Positions 1 to 9,334 of a DNA stretch of 64,000 bases are shown here, in pieces (positions within the stretch are counted from its first letter, which is position 1; every line of letters starts with the position of its first letter). A model generated the notes under the pieces. It did not search any database. It saw only the letters and a program-made list of their open reading frames with translations, and was not told the DNA's origin. Made by a program: the position numbers and the translations under genes. The stretch comes from Bradyrhizobium sp. RP6 (GTDB taxonomy: Bacteria; Pseudomonadota; Alphaproteobacteria; Rhizobiales; Xanthobacteraceae): the NCBI RefSeq assembly GCF_003837805.1, contig NZ_RQIT01000004.1, forward strand, positions 248,001 to 312,000. Direction: 5' to 3'.

Positions 1-804
1 CCGACCGTGTGGCTGATGCTGCTTCAGCACATGGCCGCCAACAATCTCAAGCTGCCGGATCTGAAGATGGTGATCTGTGGCGGCTCGGCGATGCCGCGCT
101 CGATGATCAAGGCCTTCCTCGACATGGGCTCCAACGTCCGTCACGCCTGGGGCATGACCGAGATGAGCCCGATCGGCAGCGTCGCGGCGCTGAAGCCTCC
201 GTTCCACAATGCGACGGGCGATGCCAAGCTCGACGTGCTCCAGATGCAGGGTTATGCGCCCTTCGCGGTGCAGATGAAGATCACCGACGATGCCGGCAAG
301 GAGCTGCCCTGGGACGGCAAAACCTTCGGCCGCCTCAAGGTCTCCGGGCCTGCCGTGGCCAAGGCCTATTACCGGGTCGACACCAACATCCTCGACGAGG
401 AAGGCTTCTTCGACACCGGGGACGTCTCGACGATCGACGAGGACGGCTACATGCGGATCACCGACCGTTCCAAAGACGTGATCAAGTCCGGCGGCGAGTG
501 GATCTCCTCGATCGACCTCGAAAACCTCGCAGTCGGCCATCCGGCCGTGGCCGAGGCCGCCGTGATCGGCGTATTCCACCCCAAATGGGACGAACGGCCG
601 CTTCTGATCGTGCAGCTCAAGCAGGGCCAGCAGGCCACCCGCGAGGACATTCTCAAATACATGGAGGGCAAGATCGCCAAATGGTGGATGCCCGACGACG
701 TTGCCTTCGTCGAAGGTATTCCGCATACGGCCACCGGCAAGATCCTGAAGACGGCGCTGCGCGACCAGTTCAAGGATTATCGCTTCCCGAACGCGGCGGC
801 GTAA
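1..804 (+). CDS. Acyl-CoA ligase (AMP-binding), C-terminal part
   Basis: The frame is open from the first base, so the 5' end lies outside the window; 267 residues are visible. They are the C-terminal part of an adenylate-forming acyl-CoA synthetase, which activates a carboxylate with ATP and joins it to CoA. Visible core motifs are [15 protein letters not shown], the hinge region [20 protein letters not shown] and the A10-like lysine loop near the end ([13 protein letters not shown]). The sequence is closest in feel to the medium-chain AlkK / 3-methylthiopropionyl-CoA ligase (DmdB) branch, but the substrate cannot be fixed from sequence. A palindromic repeat follows the stop codon. Confidence 0.9.
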   Translation, partial: PTVWLMLLQHMAANNLKLPDLKMVICGGSAMPRSMIKAFLDMGSNVRHAWGMTEMSPIGSVAALKPPFHNATGDAKLDVLQMQGYAPFAVQMKITDDAGKELPWDGKTFGRLKVSGPAVAKAYYRVDTNILDEEGFFDTGDVSTIDEDGYMRITDRSKDVIKSGGEWISSIDLENLAVGHPAVAEAAVIGVFHPKWDERPLLIVQLKQGQQATREDILKYMEGKIAKWWMPDDVAFVEGIPHTATGKILKTALRDQFKDYRFPNAAA

Positions 805-813
805 CACCCCACA

Positions 814-895
814 CGTCATTCCGGGGCGATGGCAACGGCATCGAACCCGGAATCTCGAGATTCCGGGTTCGCCCTTCGGGCGCCCCGGAATGACG
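814..895. repeat. Palindromic intergenic repeat, family A (copy 1)
   Basis: The ends CGTCATTCCGGGGCG and CGCCCCGGAATGACG are inverted copies, and an inner perfect hairpin GAACCCGGAATCT/AGATTCCGGGTTC meets at CTCGAG. Two further copies lie at 2864-2963 and 55403-55530. It resembles the REP/MITE-like elements scattered between Bradyrhizobium genes. Confidence 0.85.
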
Positions 896-1002
896 GGCAC
901 TCACCGTCCGTCTCCCTTGAATTTGCCGCCGCGCCGTGGTCTCAACAAACCATCGTCGCGCCAGATCGGCCGGCATCGCCAACCCCGGCAGAGCTTCACC
1001 CG

Positions 1003-1857
1003 ATGGCCCGCAGGTTTTCCGCTCCCTATCAGTCGGAGCCCGTGTCCAGCCTCGCGAACTGGGCGCGCAATCTGGCCGTGTTCGCGGTAGTGGCGGTGGT
1101 GGTGTCGGTCATCGTCGTGCGCTTCGATTTCCTGGAGCCGAAGCCGGCGCTTGCGACTTTCTTCGGCGGGCTCGCAATCACCAGCCTGTCGATCTTGTTC
1201 GGGCTCGCGGGCTTTGCCGCGATCTGGCAGAACGGCTCGCGGGGCTTGGCGCGCATCCTGCTCGCCTTCCTGATCGACGGGGCAATCCTCGCCTACCCCG
1301 CCTATCTGGCCTTTCAATATCGCAAGCTGCCGTCGATCTACGACATCACCACCGACCCGATCGATCCGCCGCGCTTCGACGCGCTGGCGCGCCTGCGCAC
1401 CGGCGAGGGCACCAACACTGCGGTCTATGCCGGCCTCTACTCGGCGGAGCAGCAGCGCCACTTCTATCCCGACATCGAGCCCGTCGAGCTCGAGATTTCC
1501 GCCGACCGCGCCTATGCAATCGCGCTCAAGCTTGTGCACAAACGCAAATGGCTCGTCATCGACGAGCGCGCGCCGCAGCCGCCGCGCCGCATCGGCCGCA
1601 TCGAGGCGGTGGCGCGCACGCCGATCATGGGTCTTCGCGAGGACGTTTCGATAAGAGTCGTGCCGGATGGCGATGATTCACGGGTCGATATGCGCTCCGC
1701 CTCGCGCAATTTCGACAGCGATCTCGGCAGCAACGCCGCGCGCATCAAGAAATTCATCGACGATCTCAACACCGCCGCCGATGCCGACGCGCTCAAGCCC
1801 GTGAAGAAGACGCCGGTCGCGCCGCCCAAGGCGCCGGCAAAGACGGTGAAAAAATAG
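1003..1857 (+). CDS. DUF1499 family membrane protein
   Basis: 284 residues. The N-terminal third has about three hydrophobic segments (roughly residues 20-38, 48-70 and 82-100). The C-terminal half is a DUF1499-like soluble domain with the typical end pattern RTPIMGLREDVSIRV...DVRSASR-like...NAARIKKFIDDL. The ATG at 1003 was chosen because the open frame upstream (from 829) runs through a palindromic repeat. The extreme C-terminus is a Lys/Pro/Ala tail. The function of DUF1499 is unknown; it is probably an inner-membrane protein. Confidence 0.85.
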   Translation: MARRFSAPYQSEPVSSLANWARNLAVFAVVAVVVSVIVVRFDFLEPKPALATFFGGLAITSLSILFGLAGFAAIWQNGSRGLARILLAFLIDGAILAYPAYLAFQYRKLPSIYDITTDPIDPPRFDALARLRTGEGTNTAVYAGLYSAEQQRHFYPDIEPVELEISADRAYAIALKLVHKRKWLVIDERAPQPPRRIGRIEAVARTPIMGLREDVSIRVVPDGDDSRVDMRSASRNFDSDLGSNAARIKKFIDDLNTAADADALKPVKKTPVAPPKAPAKTVKK

Positions 1858-1861
1858 CGAA

Positions 1862-1923
1862 CTGGCGAGTGGCGAATAGCGAATGGAGAAACGCAATTCG
1901 CCACTCCCTATTCGCCATTCGCT
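1862..1923. repeat. Inverted repeat between convergent genes
   Basis: Left arm GCGAGTGGCGAATAGCGAAT (from about 1865) and right arm ATTCGCCACTCCCTATTCGC (from about 1899) form an imperfect hairpin of about 22 bp. It sits exactly between the convergent stop codons of the DUF1499 and MBL-fold genes, so it may serve as a bidirectional terminator. The motif also looks like a dispersed rhizobial repeat. Confidence 0.6.
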
Positions 1924-1924
1924 C

Positions 1925-2842
1925 CTACGCCAGCCGATACGTCCCGCCGATCACGGGATCGCCATCGGTCGCGACCACCCCTCGCGCAACCAGGTCTTCG
2001 AGGTGCGCCAGCACGGAGTAGCCGGCGGCCGTCGTCAGCCTCGGATCGATACCGATATAGATCGCGCGGACCATGGTCGGGATGTCGGCCTCGCCCTTGG
2101 CGAGGCGGTGCAGGATCGAGGCCTCACGCGCCTTGCGGTGACGGATCAGGAAGCGCACGAAGCGCTGGCCCTCGGAGATCTCGGGGCCGTGGCCCGAGAA
2201 ATAGAGATCCTCCTCGCGTGCCGCGAGCCGGTCCAGCGAGTCCATGTAGTCGATCATCGAACCGTCGGGCGGCGCCACGATAGAGGTCGACCAGCCCATC
2301 ACGTGATCGCCGACGAAGTTGAACTTTCGCTCGGGCCAGGCGAATGCCAGATGATTGGCCGTGTGGCCGGGCGTCGCCACGGCCTCGAGCCGCCAGCCGT
2401 CGCCTTCAACGACGTCGCCGTGTGCGAGGTTGACGTCTGGCGCAAAATCGCGGTCGGCGCCGGATTCCGGATTGTGCTTCTCGCTCTCGAAACGCGGGCG
2501 CGAGGCGCGATGCGGGCCTTCGGCATAGACCGGCGCACCTGTCGCCTGCTTGATGCGCGCGGTGTTCGGCGAATGGTCGCGATGGGTGTGGGTGACGAAG
2601 ATATGGCTCACCGTCTCGCCGCGCACGGCATCGAGCAGTGCAGCCGCATGCGCCTCATCGTCCGGACCGGGATCGATGATCGCAACATTGCCCCTGCCGA
2701 CGATGTAGCTGACCGTGCCGGTAAAGGTGAACGGGCTCGGATTGTTGCAGAGAACGCGCCGCACGCCGGGGCGGACCTCCTCGACGAGGCCGGGCTTCAG
2801 CGGAAAGTTGCGGTTGAACGGGACGTCGTCGTTGTCGGACAT
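1925..2842 (-). CDS. MBL-fold metallo-hydrolase
   Basis: 305 residues with the metallo-beta-lactamase fold signature THTHRDHSPN (HxHxDH metal site) at about residues 85-95, a second metal histidine in ATPGHTANHLAF, the bridging aspartate in NFVGDHVMG and the late histidine in FSGHGPEI. The C-terminal part (HRKAREASILHRL...AHLEDLVARGVV) resembles the winged-helix tail of the LACTB2/beta-lactamase-like-2 subgroup. The start was set at MSDNDD rather than nine codons upstream, because the upstream codons run into a palindromic repeat. It is a hydrolase of unknown substrate. Confidence 0.88.
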   Translation of the reverse strand: MSDNDDVPFNRNFPLKPGLVEEVRPGVRRVLCNNPSPFTFTGTVSYIVGRGNVAIIDPGPDDEAHAAALLDAVRGETVSHIFVTHTHRDHSPNTARIKQATGAPVYAEGPHRASRPRFESEKHNPESGADRDFAPDVNLAHGDVVEGDGWRLEAVATPGHTANHLAFAWPERKFNFVGDHVMGWSTSIVAPPDGSMIDYMDSLDRLAAREEDLYFSGHGPEISEGQRFVRFLIRHRKAREASILHRLAKGEADIPTMVRAIYIGIDPRLTTAAGYSVLAHLEDLVARGVVATDGDPVIGGTYRLA

Positions 2843-2863
2843 GGCTTCTTCTTTGTTCTTTGA

Positions 2864-2963
2864 CGTCATTCCGGGGCGCCCGAAGGGCGAACTCAGATGC
2901 GCGCTTGCGCACCCGAGTATCTCGAGATTCCGGGTTCGATGGTTGCATCGCCCCGGAATGACG
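2864..2963. repeat. Palindromic intergenic repeat, family A (copy 2)
   Basis: Same ends as copy 1 (CGTCATTCCGGGGCG / CGCCCCGGAATGACG), with an extra GC-rich insertion (GATGCGCGCTTGCGCACC) in one inner arm. It lies in the 5' flank of the MBL-fold gene. Confidence 0.85.
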
Positions 2964-2973
2964 GAGAACCAAA

Positions 2974-4188
2974 TCAGAAAAACGCCTGAATGCCCGTGAT
3001 CGCGCGGCCCAGGATCAGGGCGTGGACGTCGTGGGTGCCCTCGTAGGTGTTGACCGTCTCGAGATTATGGACGTGGCGCATCACGTGATATTCGATCGAG
3101 ATGCCGTTGCCGCCGTGCATGTCGCGGGCGGTGCGGGCGATGTCGAGGGCCTTGCCGCAATTGTTGCGCTTCATGATCGAGATCATCTCGGGCGCGAACT
3201 TGCCCTCATCCATCAGGCGGCCGACGCGAAGCGAGCCCTGAAGGCCGAGCGCGATCTCGGTCTCCATGTCGGCGAGCTTCTTCTGCACGAGCTGGGTCGC
3301 GGCGAGCGGCTTGCCGAACTGCTTGCGATCGAGCGTGTACTGGCGGGCGCGATGCATGCAGTCCTCGGCGGCACCAAGCGCACCCCAGGAGATGCCGTAA
3401 CGGGCGCGGTTGAGGCAGCCGAACGGGCCCTTCAGGCCGGAGACATTGGGCAGCAGGGCGTCTTCCGGAACCACGACGCCGTCCATCACGACCTCGCCGG
3501 TGATCGAGGCGCGCAAGGACAGCTTGCCGCCGATCTTCGGAGCGGAGAGGCCCTTCATGCCCTTCTCCAGCACGAAACCGCGGATCTGGTTGTCGTGCGC
3601 GGCCGACTTGGCCCACACCACGAACACGTCGGCGATCGGCGCGTTCGAGATCCACATCTTGCTGCCGGTGAGGCGATAGCCGTCCGAAACCTTCTCCGCA
3701 CGGGTTTTCATGCCGGCCGGATCGGAGCCGGCGTCAGGCTCCGTCAGGCCGAAGCAGCCGACCCACTCGCCGCTGGCGAGCTTCGGCAGGTACTTCTTGC
3801 GCTGGTTCTCGTCGCCATAGGCGTAGATCGGGTACATTACCAGCGAGGACTGCACCGAGTTCATCGAGCGATAACCGGAATCGACCCGCTCGATCTCGCG
3901 CGCGACGAGGCCATAGGCGACGTAGCTCGCATTGGCGCAGCCATATTCCTCCGGCAGCGTGATGCCGATCAGGCCGAGCTCGCCCATCTCGTTGAAGATC
4001 TCGCGGTCGGTCTTCTCTTCGAGATAGGCCTTGGAGACCCGCGGCAGCAGCTTGTCCTGGGCGTAGGCGCGGGCGGTGTCGCGCACCATGCGCTCGTCTT
4101 CGGTCAGCTGCTCGTCGAGCAGGAACGGATCGTCCCACTGGAAAGAAGCCGCAGCCGGCTTGTCCTTGGCCTGAGGGCGCACGCTCAT
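2974..4188 (-). CDS. gcdH: Glutaryl-CoA dehydrogenase-like acyl-CoA dehydrogenase
   Basis: 404 residues, full length for an acyl-CoA dehydrogenase. Glutaryl-CoA dehydrogenase oxidises and decarboxylates glutaryl-CoA to crotonyl-CoA in lysine, tryptophan and benzoate catabolism, using FAD. The catalytic base is visible as E383 in [19 protein letters not shown], which is almost diagnostic for GcdH. The substrate-binding arginine of the subfamily is R107 in [18 protein letters not shown]/substrate motifs [13 protein letters not shown] and the C-terminal RDMHGGNGI are present. The ATG at 4188 fits the usual length. Confidence 0.93.
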   Translation of the reverse strand: MSVRPQAKDKPAAASFQWDDPFLLDEQLTEDERMVRDTARAYAQDKLLPRVSKAYLEEKTDREIFNEMGELGLIGITLPEEYGCANASYVAYGLVAREIERVDSGYRSMNSVQSSLVMYPIYAYGDENQRKKYLPKLASGEWVGCFGLTEPDAGSDPAGMKTRAEKVSDGYRLTGSKMWISNAPIADVFVVWAKSAAHDNQIRGFVLEKGMKGLSAPKIGGKLSLRASITGEVVMDGVVVPEDALLPNVSGLKGPFGCLNRARYGISWGALGAAEDCMHRARQYTLDRKQFGKPLAATQLVQKKLADMETEIALGLQGSLRVGRLMDEGKFAPEMISIMKRNNCGKALDIARTARDMHGGNGISIEYHVMRHVHNLETVNTYEGTHDVHALILGRAITGIQAFF

Positions 4189-4311
4189 GAAACGTCCTTT
4201 CGCGTCTGGTTCCGTCGATAATTGCCCGACAAACTAAAGCGCCGCGGCAACAAGTTCAATTGCATCCTGGTTTCCGGCTTGCGCCACGGCGTGAGCCTGG
4301 AAACGTTGTGG

Positions 4312-5388
4312 TCAGCTTTCGAGCTGCTCGTTGGCGACGATCTCGATGCCGAAGCCCGACAAACCCTTGTAGTCGTGCACCGAGGAGGTGAGATGCCGGA
4401 TCGACGTGACGCCGAGATCGCGCAGGATCTGCGCGCCGACGCCAACCTCGCGCCACTGCCGGTTGCGGTCGGCTTCCGTCAATGACTCGTCCGGCAGCGG
4501 CGCCACGGGGACACCGGCCGCGCCATCGCGCAAGTAAACCAGCACGCCACGGCCCGATTTCTTGAAATGCTCGAGCACGACGGCCATGCGCTTGTGACCG
4601 GTGAAGGTATCCTTGACGATGTTCGGCTTGTGGAAGCGCGTCAGCACGTTCTTGCCGTCGCCGACGCCGTTATAGACGAAGGCGACGTGAGCGATGGAAT
4701 CGAACGGCGAGCGGTAGGCATAGCCCTGCAAGGGACCAATCGGACTCTCGGTGACGAAGGTCGAGACCCGCTCGATCAGTTTTTCGCGCGCCTGGCGGTA
4801 GGCGATCATATCCGCGATGGTCACGTGCTTGAGCTTGTGCTGGGCGGCGAAGCGCGCCACCTGCTCGCCCTTCATCACACTGCCGTCGTCGTTCATCAAC
4901 TCGCTGATGACGCCGACCGGGGGCAGGCCCGAAAGCTTGCAGAGATCGACCGCGGCCTCGGTATGGCCGGAGCGCAAAAGCACGCCGCCGTCCTTGGCGA
5001 TCAGCGGGAAGATGTGGCCGGGCCGGGCGAAGTCGTTGGCACCGACATTGGGATTGGCGAGCGCGCGGCAGCACGAGGCGCGCTCCTCGGCGGAGATGCC
5101 GGTGCCGCCATCGGGCTTGTAGTCGATCGAGACCGTGAACGCGGTGGTGTGCGCGGAATCGTTGTGCGCGACCATCGGGTCGAGCCGCAGACGGCGCGCG
5201 TCCTCGGTCGTCACGGGCGCGCAGACGATGCCGGAGGTATGGCGGATGATGAAGGCCATCTTCTCGGCGGTGCAGAGCGAGGCTGCGACGATCAGATCGC
5301 CCTCGCCCTCACGATCCTCGTCGTCGGTGACGACGACGAGCTCACCCCGGGCAAAGGCCTGCAAGACTTCCTGGACGGTATCGGGCAT
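4312..5388 (-). CDS. ribB: 3,4-dihydroxy-2-butanone-4-phosphate synthase with degenerate GTP cyclohydrolase II domain (RibBX type)
   Basis: 358 residues. Residues 1-205 are a complete DHBP synthase (ribulose 5-phosphate to DHBP plus formate, riboflavin pathway), with DDEDREGEGDL, RPGHIFPL and RSGHTEAAVDLCKLSG. Residues 205-358 follow the outline of GTP cyclohydrolase II but contain no cysteine, so the zinc site (C-x10-CxC) needed for GTP hydrolysis is missing. This matches the RibBX variant described in proteobacteria. The ATG was preferred over an in-frame TTG two codons upstream. I saw no FMN riboswitch in the 5' flank. Confidence 0.9.
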   Translation of the reverse strand: MPDTVQEVLQAFARGELVVVTDDEDREGEGDLIVAASLCTAEKMAFIIRHTSGIVCAPVTTEDARRLRLDPMVAHNDSAHTTAFTVSIDYKPDGGTGISAEERASCCRALANPNVGANDFARPGHIFPLIAKDGGVLLRSGHTEAAVDLCKLSGLPPVGVISELMNDDGSVMKGEQVARFAAQHKLKHVTIADMIAYRQAREKLIERVSTFVTESPIGPLQGYAYRSPFDSIAHVAFVYNGVGDGKNVLTRFHKPNIVKDTFTGHKRMAVVLEHFKKSGRGVLVYLRDGAAGVPVAPLPDESLTEADRNRQWREVGVGAQILRDLGVTSIRHLTSSVHDYKGLSGFGIEIVANEQLES

Positions 5389-5578
5389 TCCCAATCTCTA
5401 TCGGTTATGGGCCGGAGGCTTAACCGGACGCCTTAGCTGGACTTGGCCCGGGACGCTAGTGTCCTGGACGCAACCGCATATGCCCGGGGCAGGCCTGTCC
5501 CAAGCGGTTTTCAGGCTTGCACCGAAGATACCAGGGATATAGGCGCACACGGCCCGCAAGGAAGGCGGCCGGACGCCG

Positions 5579-7306
5579 TCAGGGCAGCACCTCGCGCCGC
5601 TCACCGAGCCGCAGATCGAGCTCGGCACGCTTGTCGGCGAGCAGGCCGGCCTGGGCGGCTTCGATCACGGTAAACAGCTCATGGGCATCGCTGAGCCGGG
5701 TCACGGTGACATAGCTGGCCCCGGCCTCGTAGAGCGCGCCGACATCGGCCAGGAGGTCGGCCGTGGCGACGATCAGCGCGGTCGGATTGAGCGCGCGGAC
5801 GTGGCGGACCAGCTTCTCGTTGGTGGCGCCCTTCAGCAGCGAATCCGGCACGCTGAGGATGATCATCTCGGATTTGCCGATGCCGGCGTGGAGCAGCGTA
5901 TCGACATTGCTGATGTCGCCATAGATCACATGCAAGCCGCGCGAAAGCAGGGTCTGGTACACATTTGGGTTGAAATCGACCACGGTGATCTGCTCCAGCA
6001 ACACCGGCGTCTGCCGTTCGATCTCCGCCAGAAGCGCGCTCGCCGCACGGAAAAAGCCGAGGATGACGATACGGCGGGCTTCGCCATGGCCGCCCCCGTG
6101 CTCCTCGGCATGGCCGTTGCCATGGTCGAGGTCGCGCAGGCCGATCCGCTTCAAGGGGCCGATCGCCCAGCGGGTGATCTCGTCGCTGCGGGTCATCACG
6201 AAGGTCGAGAGCACCGCCAGCACCACGAAGGCGAAGGAGGTGGCATTTGCCGTCTCCGCTGCGATATGGTGGTCGGCGACACCGGTCTGGATCACCACAA
6301 GCGAGAACTCGGAGATCTGCGCGAGGTTCAGCGCCGGCAACAGGCTGGCGCGCAAGCCCTGCTTCATCAGATAGAGCGGCGTGGACGTGGTGACGAGGCG
6401 GCTCACCACCGTGAACCCCGCGATCATCAGGGCAAGGCCAATCACCGATAGGCCGGGCACGGGGATGGTCATGCCCAGCGCAACGAAGAACAGCGTGATG
6501 AAGAAGTCGCGCAGCGTGGTGACCTTGGCGGTCACGTCGAGCGCGTAAGGGAAGGTCGAGAGCGAGACGCCGGCAATCAGCGCGCCCATTTCGCGCGACA
6601 GCGAGAGCCGCTCGGCAGTCTCGGCGACGAGAAAGCACCAGGCGAGCGCTCCGAGCAGGATCAGCTCGGGCCGCCGGGCGATCTGGTGGAACAGGCGCGG
6701 CAGTACGTAGCGGCTGACCAGAAGCGCGGCAGCGACCAGCACCGCGACGCGGCCGATCGAGAGCAGGATGACGCTGACCTGCAGATTGGCTAGGCTCGGC
6801 TGCACCGCCAGGAACAGGATCGCGAAGATGTCCTGGAGCACCAGGATGCCGAGGGTGATGCGGCCCGGCAGCGTATCGAGCTCGCGTTTCTCGTAGAGCA
6901 CCTTGACGATGATGACGGTGCTCGACAGCGCGCAAGCGACACAGAGATAGACCACATCGAAATGCCCGCCGCCAAGCGACAGGCCGATGCCGACGAAGAA
7001 CAGAGCTCCGAGCAGACAGCCGCCGAGCAGCTGGCTGCCCGCCGCGAACAGGATCACCCGCCCTGCCCGCACGATCTTCTTCAGGTCGATCTCGAGCCCG
7101 ATCATGAACAGCATGAAGATCAGGCCAAGCTCTGAGATGACGCTGATCGATTCCTGCGAATGGACCCAGCCGGCGCCGAATGGACCTATGCAGAAGCCGG
7201 CGATAAGGTAGGCCAGGATCAGCGGTTGCCGGGAGAAATGGGCGAGCAGGCCCAGCATCCAGGCAAACAGGATAGAAAGAGTGATGTCGCGAATGAGCTC
7301 GTGCAT
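5579..7306 (-). CDS. KefB/YbaL-type cation:proton antiporter with RCK (TrkA-N) domain
   Basis: 575 residues. The first ~390 form a CPA2 Na+/H+ exchanger domain of many membrane helices (for example FMLFMIGLEIDLKKI and YLCVACALSSTVIIVKVLYE). Residues ~420-540 form a TrkA-N/RCK domain (RIVILGFF...VVDFNPNVYQTLLSRGLHVIYGDISN). The usual Rossmann GxGxxG is replaced by GFFRAAS, so nucleotide binding may be altered. The start MHELIRDITL was chosen over an upstream in-frame start because hydrophobic sequence begins there. It is divergent from the DUF3124 gene. Confidence 0.9.
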   Translation of the reverse strand: MHELIRDITLSILFAWMLGLLAHFSRQPLILAYLIAGFCIGPFGAGWVHSQESISVISELGLIFMLFMIGLEIDLKKIVRAGRVILFAAGSQLLGGCLLGALFFVGIGLSLGGGHFDVVYLCVACALSSTVIIVKVLYEKRELDTLPGRITLGILVLQDIFAILFLAVQPSLANLQVSVILLSIGRVAVLVAAALLVSRYVLPRLFHQIARRPELILLGALAWCFLVAETAERLSLSREMGALIAGVSLSTFPYALDVTAKVTTLRDFFITLFFVALGMTIPVPGLSVIGLALMIAGFTVVSRLVTTSTPLYLMKQGLRASLLPALNLAQISEFSLVVIQTGVADHHIAAETANATSFAFVVLAVLSTFVMTRSDEITRWAIGPLKRIGLRDLDHGNGHAEEHGGGHGEARRIVILGFFRAASALLAEIERQTPVLLEQITVVDFNPNVYQTLLSRGLHVIYGDISNVDTLLHAGIGKSEMIILSVPDSLLKGATNEKLVRHVRALNPTALIVATADLLADVGALYEAGASYVTVTRLSDAHELFTVIEAAQAGLLADKRAELDLRLGERREVLP

Positions 7307-7373
7307 GCCAAATTGGTCCGTTTTGCCGCACCCTAGAAGCGGGTTGCGGTGCGGCAAGCGAGCAATTCGTCAC

Positions 7374-7901
7374 ATGCGCAGAGGGCTCGTCGCAGCCATG
7401 CTGCTAGGTCCCCTCGCCTTTGCCGTGCCCGCCGCCGCGCAATCCAAGGTCAATATCGAACGAAGCTTTGCCGATTCGCTCACCGCGCTGCCGAAGGAGG
7501 ATCTCGCCGTTTCCGGGGGGTTCTACGTGCCCGCCTATTCCAGCGTCGCGATGAGCCAGGGCAAGCTGCGTGTCGACTTCTCGGTGACGTTGAACGTGCA
7601 CAACGCCTCCGAGACCCAGCCGCTGGTCGTCAAACGCATCGCCTATTTCGACACCGCAGGCAAGCAGGTTGAGAGCTATCTGAAGGCGCCGGTGGCGTTG
7701 AAACCGCTCGCCACCGTCTCGATCTTCATTCCGACCGATGACGTGCGCGGCGGGACCGGGGCCAACTTCCTCGTCGACTGGGCCGCCACGGGCGAGATCG
7801 CCGAGCCGGTGATCGAGGCCCTGATGGTTGGCGGCATCGCCAATGCGCATTACGCTTTCATCAGCCAGGGCCGTCCGACCAGGACGGCCGGCACGAGGTA
7901 A
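7374..7901 (+). CDS. Secreted DUF3124 protein
   Basis: 175 residues with a clear Sec signal peptide (MRRGLVAAMLLGPLAFAVPAAAQ; cleavage near residue 23). The mature part matches the DUF3124 pattern: a YVPAYSSVAM-like start, LNVHNASETQPLVVKRIAYFDTAGK, then RGGTGANFLVDWA. The function is unknown, probably periplasmic. The open frame extends upstream, but the signal peptide fixes the start at ATG 7374. It is divergent from the antiporter gene and only 67 bp away, so the two may share control. Confidence 0.85.
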   Translation: MRRGLVAAMLLGPLAFAVPAAAQSKVNIERSFADSLTALPKEDLAVSGGFYVPAYSSVAMSQGKLRVDFSVTLNVHNASETQPLVVKRIAYFDTAGKQVESYLKAPVALKPLATVSIFIPTDDVRGGTGANFLVDWAATGEIAEPVIEALMVGGIANAHYAFISQGRPTRTAGTR

Positions 7902-7953
7902 GGCGACCGGTGCAAAGCCGACGCTCAACAAAAACAAAACGAGGAACGCTCCC

Positions 7954-9186
7954 ATGACGTCCAGCTTCGATTTCGCGCCCCTGTTTCCGGCAGGGCTGCC
8001 GGCCCCCTCTGCGCGCTGGGCGGGTCTTGCCAAGTACAGCTTCGTCGGCGGCAACAACGATTCCGAACAGGTGCCGCTCGACGAGCTGATCGAAGCGGCC
8101 GACACGGTGCTGCGGCGCGAGGGCCGCTCCCTCGCCACTTACGGACTGGCGCATGGTCCGCAGGGCTACCTGTCCCTGCGCGAATTCCTGGTGTCGAAAC
8201 TTAAGCGCGATGCCGGCATCAGCTGCACGGTCGACGACCTCCTGATCGTCTCCGGCTCGCTGCAGGCGCTCGATCTCGTCAACGCCACACTGCTGGCGCG
8301 CGGCGACACCGTCATATTCGAGCAGGACAGCTATCAGGGGTCGTTGAACCGCCTAGCGCGGCTCGGCGTCAACGTCGTCGGCATTCCCCTCGACCAGGAC
8401 GGCATGCGCATGGACGCGCTGGCAACGACGCTGGCCGACCTGAAGAGCCGCGGCATCCGCCCGAAATACATCTACACCATTCCGACGGTGCAGAACCCGA
8501 CCGGCACCGTCATGCCCGAGAGCCGCCGCGCCGAACTCGTCCGGCTCGCGATGGAGTATGGTGTGCCCATCTTCGAGGACGATTGCTATGCGGACCTCGT
8601 CTGGTCGGGCCAGCGCCCGCCGGCGATCTACGCGATGAGCGAGAGCGGCGGCGTGATCCATATCGGCTCGTTCTCGAAGTCGATTGCGCCGGCGCTGCGC
8701 GTCGGCTTCGTCGTCGCGCCCTGGGACGTGATGTCGCGAATGCTGGCGCTGAAGACGGATGCTGGGTCCGGCGCGCTGGAGCAGATGGTGCTGGCGACCT
8801 ATTGCAAGCCGCATTTTTCGACCCATGTGCCGGCCTTGACGAAGGCGCTGCGCACCAAGCTCGACACGCTGATGGAGGCGCTCAACGAGCAGTTCGGGAC
8901 GGCCGCCGAATTCGAGGAGCCGAAGGGCGGCATCTTCCTCTGGGTGAAGCTGCCCGACCAAGTCGATACGCTGAAACTGTATCAGGCGGCGCTCGCCGCC
9001 GGCGTCTCGATCAATCCGGGACCGGAATGGTCGACCAACAAGAGCCATTCCAGCTCGCGGCTCAGGTTGTGCTTCGCCAGCCCCACGCATCAGCAGATCC
9101 GGGAAGGCGTCGCCCTGCTGGCCGAGGTCTGCCGCAAGGAATTCGGGGTGCCGGCCCGCAGCGCCAATGTGGAGAAGCGGGCCTAG
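7954..9186 (+). CDS. PLP-dependent aminotransferase, class I/II (2-aminoadipate aminotransferase-like)
   Basis: 410 residues of fold type I. The PLP lysine is K242 in HIGSFSKSIAPALRVGF; other motifs are PTVQNPTGTVMPESRR and EDDCYADLVW. It lacks the N-terminal winged helix of MocR regulators, so it looks like a stand-alone enzyme of the LysN / 2-aminoadipate transaminase group, moving amino groups to 2-oxoglutarate. The start is ATG 7954 with GAGGAACG upstream. It lies 52 bp after the DUF3124 gene on the same strand. The exact amino donor is not determinable here. Confidence 0.88.
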   Translation: MTSSFDFAPLFPAGLPAPSARWAGLAKYSFVGGNNDSEQVPLDELIEAADTVLRREGRSLATYGLAHGPQGYLSLREFLVSKLKRDAGISCTVDDLLIVSGSLQALDLVNATLLARGDTVIFEQDSYQGSLNRLARLGVNVVGIPLDQDGMRMDALATTLADLKSRGIRPKYIYTIPTVQNPTGTVMPESRRAELVRLAMEYGVPIFEDDCYADLVWSGQRPPAIYAMSESGGVIHIGSFSKSIAPALRVGFVVAPWDVMSRMLALKTDAGSGALEQMVLATYCKPHFSTHVPALTKALRTKLDTLMEALNEQFGTAAEFEEPKGGIFLWVKLPDQVDTLKLYQAALAAGVSINPGPEWSTNKSHSSSRLRLCFASPTHQQIREGVALLAEVCRKEFGVPARSANVEKRA

Positions 9187-9334
9187 ATGAGGCGGGCGGC
9201 GCGCATCCTCGCCTGATTAGCGGAATCGCGTTCGCTCTCGTCCTGGTGGTTGCCTGGTCGGTGGACGCGACGCGGTCTTCCAGACCCATTGACCCGGCGA
9301 GAGCGCTTATGCCACGCCGAGAAATCACGCTCTG

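Noticed and set aside
3022..4221. 399-codon plus-strand frame opposite glutaryl-CoA dehydrogenase
   Set aside because: It is an antisense shadow; the minus strand encodes a complete, motif-rich enzyme.
5389..5578. FMN riboswitch upstream of ribB
   Set aside because: I looked for the conserved RFN box segments and found none.
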